The notes under the pieces are model-generated. The model was not told the DNA's origin and did no database searches. It worked only from the letters and a program-made list of their open reading frames with translations. From the NCBI GenBank assembly GCA_951640195.1, contig OX621176.1:1178001-1242000 (forward strand): a DNA stretch of 64,000 nucleotides. The letters run 5' to 3'. Source of the stretch: Porpolomopsis calyptriformis. Taxonomy: Eukaryota > Basidiomycota > Agaricomycetes > Agaricales > Hygrophoraceae. This document shows positions 41,927 through 52,588 of the stretch, one piece after another (positions within the stretch are counted from its first letter, which is position 1; each line of letters opens with the position of its first letter). The position numbers and the translations under genes were made by a program.

Positions 41927-44010
41927 ATGAGAATCACTTCGCTCCTCACTTACCTCGCCATCACCCTCACCTCGGCAACGCTCACAGTCTCTGCCCCACT
42001 CAGAGTACGATCTATCGATGGGTTCGACCTCCACCCTCGCTCCCTGCAGGTCAGGGACATCGATGAACGCGATGCCGTCGTCCATCTCGTCCGCCGGAGG
42101 TACGTCTCCTCATTACCTCTCTCCACATCTTTACTGACATTCTTAACATCACATAACAAGCAAGCGGCCTGTGAGTAGCGCGTCCTTCCGCGAATCAATG
42201 CAGACCACTCAATATCTCTACTTCTAGAAAACACCTTTGGGGGGCAGGTAAAGATTCCTGCCTTATCAAGCTGTGGTCCCAAAATCTAACACCCAGGCCA
42301 CCACTTTCTAGGAGTCAATCAAGGGCTGGGAGTATACCGCCAGTTCCCCCAGTTCCCCCAGTTCCGCAACTTCCGCCTGTAAGTAGCACGTCCATCCGCG
42401 AATGAATGCTGAGCACTCAATATCTCTACCTCTAGCAAAATCGAGACCAAGGCCGACGGACGCCTGGGCCTGGACCGCCAGCGGTAATGTTCGCACAACG
42501 ATTCCTGCCTGATCAAGTTGTACTCCCAAATCTAACAGACCTACACTGCTTGACAGCCTTCCGCCACCCGATTTATCGTCAGGCGCCGGACGAACACCTC
42601 AACGTCAACTCTCGGAAGGCACATGGCCGTCACTGCCGGGTGTAAGTAGCCCGTCCATCTGCGAATGAATGCAGAGCACTCAATATCTCTACCTCTAGTC
42701 GGGTGGAACACCTCCCCCGCCGCCGGTGTTACGAAGGTTCGCTGCCTGATCAAGTTGTAGTCCCAAAATCTAACACACCTCCAGGAAAGGGGATCCACCC
42801 AAGCTTCCTGTTCAGCCTGTAAGTAGCAGGTCCATCCGTGAATGAATGCAGAGCACTAAATATCCTCTAGGACCCAAAACCACCACGTGACTCACTGCAA
42901 CATCGAACTGCTAAAACCCTTCACCACATTCAACTGCCTGGAGACCCGCTACCCGGTAATAGTGGGAGTGGAAAACAACCGTCAAGGTTCGAACAATTGC
43001 TTGCCTGATCAAGTCGTACTCCCAAATCTAACATGCCTACACTGCTTGACAGTGCTCGTTGGCAACCCCCACCGTCGCCATCTAGTAATCAAGGATCTTT
43101 TTATCCTGGGCCGGTAGGTGGTCTCGTGGGCACAGGAGGCACCACAGGCAATCAGGTCGTAAGTAGCACGTCCATCCGCGAATCAATGCAGAGCACTAAG
43201 TATCCCCACCTCTAGCAACCTGGAAATCAGCCGGAGTCAGGAGTTAGGTCAAAGTTAGCACAACGATTCCCGCCTGATCCAGTTGTAGTCCCAAAATCTA
43301 ACACACTTGACAGGCCAACACAGTCACGCAAACCCTCAGTACCGCATACATTACAGGTTCCTACCTCCTACTCCGGGCCAGCAAGCGCTAGCTCCGGGAC
43401 TTCGGGAAGCGACTTCTACGGGGATGGCTCGATGGCTGTTCCACCTTTAATGCCCAGAAAACCCTCCGGTAACAAGGTGGCTGTAAGTAGCACGTCCATC
43501 CGCGGATCAATACAGAGCACTAAATATCCCTACCTTTATCCCCAGCCTAACCCATCTGTACCCCAAATCATAATACCCGACACAACTTCCAAATCGTCGA
43601 AAAGGGAGGGAGGGATTTTCAATTTGAAAGATCGATTTAAATCGCCTGGCGGGGGACAACCCGGAACTCGTGAACAAGCACTTGACCGGCTCCAGAAAAA
43701 CGCGGAGAATCCTGCGGGGGGTGGTGGGTCAATGCCTCCTCCCCCCTCCTCTCAACGGTCATCCGATCATCCGCCAAGCGCTTGGGGATCGTCAAGCGCT
43801 TGGGGATCGTCAGGCGCAACCCGCAGACTCTCTGTATCGTCAGTCCCATCAGGCAGTCTCCCTGGATCGTCACCCTCAACCCGCAGATTCTCTGGATCGT
43901 CAGTCCCACCCCACCAATCCAGTGGAGGAGACCCCAATATCCCTTCACCGCCCCCTGGAGGATCCGGAGGAAACAAAGGAAATCCCAAAGGAAAAGGGAG
44001 AGATTATTAA
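41927..44010 (+). CDS. Secreted micro-exon family protein, copy 4 (13 exons, about 457 aa)
   Basis: Exons: 41927-42099, 42161-42170 (10 nt), 42228-42247 (20), 42312-42378, 42436-42488, 42557-42641, 42699-42736 (38), 42785-42818 (34), 42871-42986, 43053-43158, 43216-43253 (38), 43314-43482 and 43546-44010. Exon 1 encodes the family signal peptide and VRSIDGFDLHPR...VRDIDER segment. Introns 2-12 alternate strictly between family A and family B. Exons before a B intron end in phase 2 and exons before an A intron end in phase 0, and all 13 join into one open frame rich in Pro, Gly and Ser. The last exon carries a IFNLKDRFKSPGGG segment and Ser-rich repeats (SAWGSS, RRLSVSSV/RRFSGSSV). The phase agreement over 12 junctions is strong support. 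Exon 4 may start at 42297 instead. Function unknown. Confidence 0.72.
42379..42435 (+). repeat. Family-A intron (exemplar of 12)
   Basis: GTAAGTAGCACGTCCATCCG...GAGCACTCAATATCTCTACCTCTAG. Copies: 4321-4375, 5614-5675, 40192-40251, 42171-42227, 42379-42435, 42642-42698, 42819-42870, 43159-43215, 43483-43545, 44785-44839, 45011-45067 and 45256-45310. Most differ at only a few positions, more alike than the exons they separate. Confidence 0.85.
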
Positions 44011-44038
44011 AACGACGACCCGAAACCACTAACATAAG

Positions 44039-44110
44039 TTGGATTGAGACATCGAGCTGTAAAGTTGAAAGATGGTGTTCGAATTAGTTGCATGTCATTA
44101 TCAGGTACCT
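44039..44110 (-). pseudogene. NACHT-NLR relic downstream of copy 4
   Basis: On the minus strand it reads VPDNDMQLIRTPSFNFTARCLNP. This corresponds to VPDDDTQVIRTLHPSFFDF and TRCLNP of the NLR at 52589-57416, with a short internal deletion. The DNA aligns with 55247-55335. Confidence 0.7.
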
Positions 44111-44483
44111 GACTGAATGAAGTTGCTGGATGGTGGCTTGACCTCGTATTCTCGAATGGGAAATTCTGCCGACTCGGATGCCCATTCTCTGTGTGCTCTC
44201 TCTCCCAGTCATCTGGAATGCAGAGAGCGGGGTGGTGGGCTGGGCCATTGATGTTTCGCAAGCTAATGTGGCCGAGTCATTATCTAGCTCGTTTACACCA
44301 TCAGCTGTGAGTTGATATTTTGTTTGCTTGGCGTTATTTATTTTTTTGTGGTGATATGCTTAAAACGGTAGAAAGATAGCCAGAAACAGAATAGATGTCT
44401 CAACCTACGCGATTTTCACTGGGACGAAGTCATGACAACATTTAACATTTCCAACGCTAACCCCTATCTCAAATCCCTCACTC

Positions 44484-44548
44484 TATAAAGCCCAACCCCT
44501 CTCCCTACAATCTCCCAGAGCTGGCCTCCAATCCATCTAACGACTATC
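44484..44548 (+). promoter_or_regulatory. TATA box and leader of secreted family copy 5
   Basis: TATAAAG at 44484-44490 is followed by CCCAGAGCTGGCCTCCAATCC, with ATG 65 nt downstream. Confidence 0.7.
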
Positions 44549-45901
44549 ATGAGATTCACTTCCCTATTTTCTTACCTCGCCATCACCCTCACCTCTGCGA
44601 CGCTCGCCGTCTCTGCACCACTCAAAGTACGATCCATCAATGGGTTTGACCTCTACCCCCGCACCCTGCAGGTCAGGGACATCAATGAACACCATGTCGT
44701 CTATCTCGTCCGCAGGAGGTGTGCCCCCTCACTCTCTGTCTCCACATCTTCACTGACATTCTTAACATAACAAGCGAGCCGCCTGTGAGTAGCATGTCTA
44801 TGCGAATCAATGCAGAGCACTCAATATCTCTACCTCTAGGGAAAACTACCGAGGCCAGATGGGCCAAGGGGGGCACGGGACCCAGGGCAACCATGGCCAG
44901 TAACGACAAGGTTCGCACAACCATTCCTGCCTGATCAAGTTGTAGTCCCAAAATTCTAACACCCACCCAGGCGGGGTGCCACTGCTGGTGGCTCGGACCC
45001 TTCCCACCCCGTAAGTAGCACGTCCATCCACGAATCAATGCAGAGCACTCAATATCTCTACCTCTAGGGAGGACAACCGAGGCCAGGTGGGCCAGGGGGG
45101 GCACGGCAGCCACAGCCACCACCGGAGCCAGTGGAGTTACAATCGCAAATGCCAAGGTTCGCACAACCATTCCTGCCTGATCAAGTTGTAGTCCCAAAAT
45201 CTAACACCCACCCAGGCCGGATGACACTGCTGGTGGCTCGGACCCTTCCCACCCCGTAAGTATCGCACCCTGTTGCTAATCAATGCAGAGCACTCAATAT
45301 CTCTACCTAGGGTAAACCATCTCTACCCCCAATCGTAATTCCAGATAGAAGGTGGGCACGCCACATCGATCCTAACGAATTTCAACCCCCAGTCTCCAGG
45401 GGCCCTTCACCGCCTGGGGCTGTACCGCCCGACACGAACCAGAACATTCCGGCAGCACCCCCCGTCATAGTTTTAACTAAACCTCCAGGCCATCACGCAA
45501 GTGTCCCTGGATCGCCAAACTCACTCACTCCTTTGTCACCCGGATCTAGGTTAAAGTCAAGCCCCGGAGGCTCCTCACTCCGCCGACTGTCACCCGGCGA
45601 AGGCTCCCGACCGCCATCCAGCCAAGGCTCCCGACTGTCACCCCCCACAAGCCACCTGTCACTCCCCAATGAGCCCAATGAGCCACACCCCGGCCAACAT
45701 AGGCCAAGCTCACTGGGCTCGACACACCCACAAACACAGCCACCATCAGCTGCTGGTCCTTCAGTCACTGGATCAGAGAGTCCTGGGGCGAGCGGCCCAA
45801 GATCCAGATTTTCAGTATCGCCAGCCGAGGAGCCAGGTGGCTTCTTTCGCAAACTCAAGAATAAATTTGGCAAGGGAAAGGGCAAAAAGGGAAAAGACTG
45901 A
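44549..45901 (+). CDS. Secreted micro-exon family protein, copy 5 (7 exons, 336 aa)
   Basis: Exons: 44549-44718, 44775-44784 (10 nt), 44840-44910, 44971-45010 (40), 45068-45156, 45216-45255 (40) and 45311-45901; all phases agree. Signal peptide LFSYLAITLTSATLAVSA, then VRSINGFDLYPR, VRDINEHH and VYLVRRR. Introns alternate A, B, A, B, A. Exons 4 and 6 are almost the same sequence, as are parts of exons 3 and 5, which shows a recent duplication of one A-exon-B-exon module. The last exon is Pro/Ser-rich with direct repeats (GSRLSP type) and ends in a strongly basic FFRKLKNKFGKGKGKKGKD. Function unknown. Confidence 0.75.
44911..44970 (+). repeat. Family-B intron (exemplar of 7)
   Basis: GTTCGCACAACCATTCCTGC...AAATTCTAACACCCACCCAG, with a perfect CTAAC branch site. 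Copies: 42248-42311, 42489-42556, 42737-42784, 42987-43052, 43254-43313, 44911-44970 and 45157-45215. The 5' splice site is the uncommon GTTCGC in most copies. Confidence 0.85.
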
Positions 45902-46183
45902 CTGGCCTGGTGGCATGCCCCTGTAGCGTTGGGATCAACCTAATCTGGATTGAGTGATTGTATCAGATTGATTGTAAATTAATGAGGGGATTGGATGAGT
46001 TCCGGTAGGAAATTAAGCATATGTTGTAAATGACCCAAAATGGCCATGCCATTCTACTGTCAAAAGTGGCTGAGAGGTAGCACGTGTTGCAGTCATCTCA
46101 CATCGAACGATGAAAGTCAAAACATACACCTGGTACATCCCTCCTCGGGCCAGATCTCACCGCTAACTCCCTTTGCTTGCCAG

Positions 46184-46938
46184 GGTATCTTTCTGGTTCT
46201 TGCTCTCCGCGCCGGTCATATTTTGGGATGTAGGATATTGTTTTATGCGGTAATAAGGCCCAACCCTCCTCGTCTCTCCGTCCACAATTGACTTGATGGT
46301 CGTGGTCCCCGGCGATCGTCCTTCACGCAGCCCGCGCTCGATGAAAGGCGGTGATCTTCATTGGATCTGGAAGCCATACAGCCTGTACCAAGAAATCGAC
46401 TACGTCCGTCTTTTTTTTATTTTTTTTATTTCTCTCTCTCATTATCGGCCACTACCTATAGGTCTATGGCGTAGACACGTTTTTGAAAGGAGATGGATTC
46501 ACCAACGCTCAAGGTATACCATTTTTTAATCATCAACGATCTGCCATCTCTCATCAACTACCAGCGCTACTCAACATCTTTGAGACCATACTAAACCTCG
46601 CCTACGTCTACCTCGCACACATCGCCTCTTGGCATGGCGCCCCAGTGATCGGGTTCACAGCTGCCGTCATGACAGTGTCCAAGACGATCCTGTACTGGGC
46701 GCAGGAATACTACTGCAACTTTTGTTCGGTCGGTCACAACACTCTCGATGTCCTGATTGTCTATTGGATCATCCCCAACGGGTCCGTCCCTCATCGTTTT
46801 AATAATCCGGATAGGGCTCCCTTACCCTTTTCACACAGCTTATGGATCATCGTACCCTCCTTTATAGTATGGCGGCTCGGCAAAGATCTGGTCTATTCTC
46901 TGCGTATCACCTCTGGCCCTCACGAGAAGGCTCAATAA
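46184..46938 (+). CDS. EBP/EXPERA-like fungal membrane protein (5' exon unresolved)
   Basis: Exons that join cleanly are 46184-46249, 46331-46403, 46462-46513, 46565-46781 and 46839-46938. The product reads FWFLLSAPVIFWDVGYCFMR, then GGDLHWIWKPYSLYQEIDY, VYGVDTFLKGDGFTNAQ, AVMTVSKTILYWAQEY, VGHNTLDVLIVYWIIPNGLW and ends GPHEKAQ. Conserved WD, HW, GFT-AQ, SKT-LYW and IPNG positions match a fungal family of multi-pass membrane proteins related to emopamil-binding/EXPERA proteins, known to me only as uncharacterised. The first exon is uncertain: an upstream ATG at 46040 or 46046 would need a weak donor near 46066 to fit the phase. Confidence 0.65.
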
Positions 46939-47511
46939 ACGCGCTCTCGACTAGTATTTCCCCTCCCGGCGTTCTCCCCCACCTTTTTCCTCTTTCGTTC
47001 CAGTTTAAATTTGGGCTGTGCCAATGACAACTCATCGTCTCACGGGGCCAGCGATCTATTCGTCATCTTTATTGCATAAAACGGAATTTCTGGAAGCTGG
47101 TAATATATCATGTAGTCAGCGCATGCAACTCCATTGACTCCGACTCGTTTCAACGCATGGGTGTGGTGAAAAAGATCAGGAGATACATTCAAATAATAAT
47201 ACATTTTACTAATTATTGCAGACCTTGGTCCAAGAAAAAAACAAGAGTGTAAAGGTCGGGCCCAAAAAAATACCGAGAATGGATACGGGACGTAAAAAAA
47301 AAAAAAGTAATGGGCGAGCCAACTCGGCTGTACAAAAGAGCAACAGGGGTGACACAAGCTAATAGGCGATGAGGGCAACAGATAAAGGTAACCACGTACA
47401 TACATATTCCGCAAAGGTAACGCTTCCGCCCATGCTCCTCCGAATCGGGGCGGGGGTGTATCGAACACAGGTGTGTTCCCACCTCCAGGTGTCGCGAGAG
47501 ACGAGTCATCA

Positions 47512-49464
47512 TCAATCCATATCCATTTCCATTTCCATTCCGTCCCAAATCTCCTCGTCCTCGGTATCCCTGCCAGTAACAGCACCTCCCCCCCTCTCCT
47601 CATCTTCCTCATCTTCCTCCCTGACACTATACCCAACTCTCATCTCCTCTTCCTCCCTTGTATATGGATACGAATACCCATATCCATGCTTCCCTGACTC
47701 TCGCCCATGGCGCCCACGCGAGCTAAACCCGTACGGCTGCGCCCCGCCCCACTCATCAGGAATCAATTCCACATCAACAACAACCTCGCTCCCATTCCCG
47801 TCCCCATTCCCGTCCCCGTCCTCCTCCTCATCAACATCACTCCTACTTCCCACATCCGATCGAGACGACCCGGACAGAGAACACAACGGGGACTCGCGAC
47901 TCCCCTTCGCCCCACCACCACCGGAGAGCGAGTACGACACCGCCGTCGTGGACGGGTACGACGATCGGCCTTGAGGAAAAGACGCGAGCGAGGAGGACCC
48001 CCACGAGTCTGGCTTTCCCCCACCAAACTCATAGCCACGACGGTACGGGGAGCCACCGATCGCATTCACTCGCACAGGCACAGGCACAGGCACAGGCAAC
48101 GAACCACCCTCCCGCACAGCTTCGTCGACCCTTCCTCCTCCTCCTCCTCCGGAGTGACCGGGCACGCCAGGCCCAGTAGGCACGCCGATCAGTCCGGGGC
48201 GGAGCTGTGTGATCCCGCCAGATCCGTTTGCGGACGCGGGGAGTGGGTAGTCATGAAGTCGTGGGCCGGCAGAAGTGGCGCGGGTGGAGCCGCGGATGGG
48301 TGCTGAACGGGAGGTAGGGTGTCCGATGTACGAAGAGGATGGCAAGGATGAGTGGGTTGCGTGGATGGGGTCGCTGTCCGAGGTTGGAGGTGGGGGGATG
48401 CTGCCTCCTGAAAGGAAATATGGCCAAAGGGAACGATCTTCTGGGAGACAAGTTCCTGTGGATGATGAGGGTGACAGGTGAGATAGAATGGCGGCTGCCT
48501 GAGGTCATTATGAGACCAGTGTCATTCGGGCAACGAACGCGACGAACCTCAAGCAGCTGTACTTGCTGATGCTTGCTTAATACAAACTTGGACGCTTCGC
48601 GCCAATGAGGAGTGTGCTCCCAGCGGTGCTTGATGAGGCAGGATGGGTGGCGATATATCTAGAGGTACCGAATTCGGTGAGTAGGACTGCGGTGATGAGG
48701 TAACACGGTACCTTTGAGCAACTCTCGCATCTATGGTCCATGCCCTTTTTCTTATTACTTTTAGCGCCGTTTTCATGTGGGCCGTTCTGACGGGCGCTAC
48801 CCATCGTATGGCTCAAGATGCTCCCATCGCCTATTGGTGCCGACTTGGACGTTCCGTGGTCTGGGAGGTGAGTGGCAGGACTGGGAATGGGCATTTGGGA
48901 GTTGGATGAGAGCGCGAAAGGTGCGGAGTGTGGTGGAAGTCCTGGGGAGGGGGATGTGGAGGTAAGGGACAAGGAAGCTAAGGAGATGGCCGCTCCGGTC
49001 ATTTGTAGTGCGGCGGGCCTGAATGTACAGATAAAGAAAAGAATTCAGATGAAAATTCAAGCCGGTTTTAGTGGATTCATACGAAGGGGGCGACGGGTAG
49101 ATGAATGGGATCTCAGGTAGACATGAGTTCGAATCATTGAGGGAGGTATATGGGAAGAGAGAGGGAAAAGATGGACTGACAAGGGACGAGAAGCTGCATC
49201 GCGAGCATCGCTTAGTCTCCTTCTTGATTTTCCAGCTGATGAGAGACGACGATGGTGTTTTGGAGAGCCAGCAGGGGTGATGGGACTGGCAGTGGAAGTT
49301 GTAAGTGCGTCCGGGGCCGGGTTTGGAGGTATGTTTGGGAGCTTGATGGGAAGGACTGTGGCAGCGGCGATGGATAAAGTCAAGAGACTGCGATCATTCT
49401 GAGGAGGATGGAGGGTTAACGGGAGGATATTGAATTTTTTGTCACTCACGGGCGGAAGGTCCAT
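47512..49464 (-). CDS. C2H2 zinc-finger protein (545 aa)
   Basis: Probable nuclear DNA-binding regulator. Minus-strand exons: 49464-49450, 49398-49181, 49018-48712, 48658-48548 and 47512-48498. All introns are GT-AG and the phases give one frame of 546 codons including stop. Exon 2 encodes TASPITPAGSPKHHRRLSS and RRRLSDARDAASRP, conserved in basidiomycete homologues as I recall them. The junction of exons 3 and 4 makes the finger CESCSKIYRHPSCLIKHRWEH (C-X2-C-X12-H-X3-H), followed by HWREASKFVLSKHQQVQLLEAAAILSHL. The C-terminus is low-complexity Ser/Gly with acidic runs. It is convergent with the EBP-like gene and divergent from the bestrophin-like gene (397 bp apart). Confidence 0.82.
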
Positions 49465-49746
49465 TTAGCATGGAAAATAAATAAAATTAAAAATAAAAAT
49501 AAAAATAAATTAAATGACTTCCTTTTTTGGATTTGACATCGTTTTGATTGTCAGAAAATCGTAGGCGAAAGGTTTTCACTCTTTCCGTTGCCGGGGATTT
49601 TAGCTTGTGGACATGGACATGGGCGCTCAGCGCCCGGTTTGATGGCGGTTGACAATGACTCCTGATGTGGTCGTCAATCGATGGCTTGGCAGTGAGTGAA
49701 ACGACATCATCACAACTCATGTTTTTTCTGATCTCTCCGGGTTCTT

Positions 49747-49861
49747 ATATAATATTCCATTCGTTCTTGGCATGTTAATTATAACTTGCACCCGTACCTC
49801 TTCGTACGTACTTTTTTCTCTTCAACCATCCCTTCAACGCATTCACCGCTACCCAGAGAAA
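49747..49861 (+). promoter_or_regulatory. Promoter region of the bestrophin-like gene
   Basis: TATATAAT at about 49747, 115 nt before the ATG, in a divergent intergenic region shared with the C2H2 gene. The other end holds an AAAAT repeat (49480-49515). Confidence 0.4.
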
Positions 49862-52121
49862 ATGAACTTGAATGCTCAAACACCGCGTACAGCTGTCAGT
49901 CTTCATTTCTCCCTCTTTTTTTCTCTCCTTTTTTCCCTCCTTTTAACATTTCTCTATGCAGGCGGTACAGGGAAATACCCAAGGATTTCCTGACCCGTTC
50001 GCACCCAGACGGGGACACGCAGGGGCAGCCTTCGTTCATGCGTTCCTCGCAACCACTCTTTTTCGATGCTGGCACATTATTTTAATTTTCGGCGCTTGGG
50101 CCACTTTTATCACCGTCTGGAATGAAACTCACGACTCTCACCTGAAAATCGCACCAACGCTCCTTACAGTGTATGTGTCTTCCCTTCCTCCCTTCCTCCC
50201 CCCTCCTCACCCCCTTTCAAGTTTCGGTACTGTCCTCGGTTTTGTAATATCCTATCGTACAACATCTAGCTATGAACGTTACAACGAAGGCAGGCGGTAT
50301 TGGTCTCAGATCATCTTGGCCAGTCGCACCTTTGCTCGTATTGTCTGGTTCCACGTCCAAGGTCAGAAATCGTCTCTGTTCACAACCATCACCTTCTCAT
50401 AGTTCCTTTCCCAGATACCATTCCTGGAGACCCTTCTACCCCAGAGCAAATCAAAGCGAAAGTGCTCGTCGAGAAGAAGACCGTCATCAATCTGCTCGAA
50501 GCATTCGCCGTCGGTGTCAAGCACTACCTCCGCGGCGAAGATGGAATTTACTACAAGGATCTCTACCATCGCGTCAAATTCCTGCCCTCATACGGCCTCC
50601 CCCATGGAATGCCCTCCGTCGTAGACCAGATCAACCACTCAGAATCCCCGTCGCTAGCTTCCCAACACGACCGCAAGAGTACCTCCATGGACGGTCAGCG
50701 TATTCAGCCCTCAGGGACGGATGCCACTCTCGTCCACCGCGGCGCCGACACCGAGCCACCGTCCTTGCCGCTCCCTGTGACGACACCCACACATGGCCCG
50801 TCCCCCCTTCGCGTGAACATAGCCCAGATGACGAGCCCCCCATTCTCCAGATCCGGAGACGAAGAAAAGGCACAAATCGACAGCGAAGAGAACTTCCTCC
50901 TGCCCTCACGCGATCCCCCCCAATTTTCCCTCTTTGATATTTTCCCCCTCTCGCTCTTTGTCAGGTTCTTGACTCACAGAGGGAAAGAGGTGAAAGGAAA
51001 GAAGGCTGCGAGGTTGAGGGCAAGCTTGAGGCCCAAGGCTTCCCACAACCTTCCGTTGGAGATAAGCTTATACCTCGTAAGTCTTTCCCTCATTTTCTTC
51101 CCCACCTTGTGGCCGCTCATCCTCGGGATGTTCCAGAGCTCGTACATTTCCGCCATGCAAGCTAGAAAGTCAATAGATGCCCCTACCATAAGTAAGTCTG
51201 ACTTGTATCATGCCCCCCCATGAACCCCGTTAATCAATTATTATAGCACTCCTCTACAATACCACCAACCAACTTGTGGATGCCCTCGTGGGATTGGAAA
51301 GAATTCTTACAACTCCTATACCATGGTCGTAAGTGCACTAGCTTTGACTTCCTCCCTTGTGTTTTGATATCTTGTTTCACATAGATACCATTTCCATTTG
51401 TGGGAGGTCACTGTTATATACCTTATCGCTTTGGTGAGAAACACGTTTACCGTTCGTGGTTCCCTTCACTGATCGAACCTTACTTTGCAGCCACCCCAAA
51501 TATGGGAACCTATGCAATGGACGACAATACCCGCTACCATGCTCATGGTAAGTATCCCGATACGTTGAGCAGTCACTCCCTCACCCTTTCATCCAGGCTT
51601 TCGCCTTCTTCGGATTCCTTGCCGCTGGGGAAGAAATTGAGAGTAAGACCGCCTATGCTAATGTCATTGATTAGTCTCTGACGCCTGTATATCATTTCCT
51701 AGATCCTTTCGGTAAGCACCTTAGGATAATGATCCACTCATGTTTCGAACAGCTAACTAACCAATCTAATCTACCCAAGGCTACGACAAGAACGATCTCG
51801 TGAGCCCCATTCCTTTCTGTTATCTCTCGTTATCCCCGCCGCTCACAGGTTTTTTTTTCAGAACATGGACCATTTCACGCACAACATCATCCGTAATTTC
51901 TTCAGTCTATTCTGACCTCCCTCAATGCTGACCCCCATCTCTCAGGCCAGGAACTTCATGCGATAACCGCGACCGCGCCCCCCGACCTTTCCCAATGGGT
52001 GTTCAACCCCTCGAACGATCTCGTCTTTGCTGCGCATACCGATTCCGACGAGCGCGTCAGGCCATCGGAATGGTTGGCACGAGGCACTACGAAGATCCAG
52101 ATGGCTTTGGCACACCCCTGA
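49862..52121 (+). CDS. Bestrophin/UPF0187-like chloride channel (522 aa, 13 exons)
   Basis: Predicted membrane anion channel of the bestrophin-like (UPF0187) family. Exons: 49862-49894, 49962-50170, 50222-50361, 50415-51076, 51137-51191, 51247-51328, 51385-51433, 51491-51547, 51597-51642, 51703-51711 (9 nt), 51780-51799, 51862-51892 and 51946-52121. All phases agree. Family hallmarks are GFVISYRTTSSYERYNEGRRYW near residues 86-107, an amphipathic basic loop (GKEVKGKKAARLRASLRPKA), a second membrane half (LPPQIWEPMQW, AFAFFGFLAAGEEIENPFGYDKND) and the end HNIIRQELHAI. A long Ser/Pro insert sits between the halves (about 190-300). The stop follows KIQMALAHP. Confidence 0.88.
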
Positions 52122-52356
52122 GCGTCGCTGGGCTCTACCCATCCATCTATCCATCCCGATTTTTCTTTTTTTTGGGGGTGAAAAATCTAACTACTGGACG
52201 TGTTGTTACACCTCCTTTCTTTCATCGATCACTCTTTTACTTATTTAACTGATGACTCCCGTTTCGATATCCGCGCTACCACAACTGGCTTGCGTATATA
52301 TATATGAACTTTTCATGTACATTTTTTTTTTGGTGTGACGATAAAGGTGATGCGTA

Positions 52357-52474
52357 CTCCGCACTCCTACCTGAGAAGGCTTACAGCCTTGGTATAGACC
52401 AGACAGACTGGTTTGCCACTGGCGCCAAAGCCACCTATACTAAGGTGGGATCTGACGACCTTTTTGATATGTAA
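52357..52474 (+). other. Orphan open segment after the channel gene
   Basis: Reads SALLPEKAYSLGIDQTDWF...KVGSDDLFDM and ends TAA, preceded by poly-T. It has the look of a terminal exon, but the channel gene already ends at 52121 and I cannot attach it. It may be a relic. Confidence 0.2.
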
Positions 52475-52588
52475 ACTTCCAAGAATGAGTTTGGGGAATG
52501 AATAAGGGAAAGATGTTGCAACTACCTAACAAATAGCAAATTATGATATGAAACTAAGTCCACAAGACGACGGAAGAGATGGAAACAG

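Noticed and set aside
41927..44010. CRISPR-like or simple tandem repeat explanation for the regularly spaced repeats
   Set aside because: The repeats have intron ends (GT...AG), a branch site and strict phase relations, and lie in a eukaryotic gene. CRISPR is not applicable.
46040..46076. First exon of the EBP-like gene at 46040 with donor GTAGCA
   Set aside because: The phase does not fit the exon at 46184. A weak donor at 46066 would fit, so the 5' exon is left unresolved.
47369..48306. Long open frames on the plus strand opposite the C2H2 gene
   Set aside because: Shadows of the biased Ser/Gly/Pro codons of the minus-strand gene, without introns or motifs of their own.
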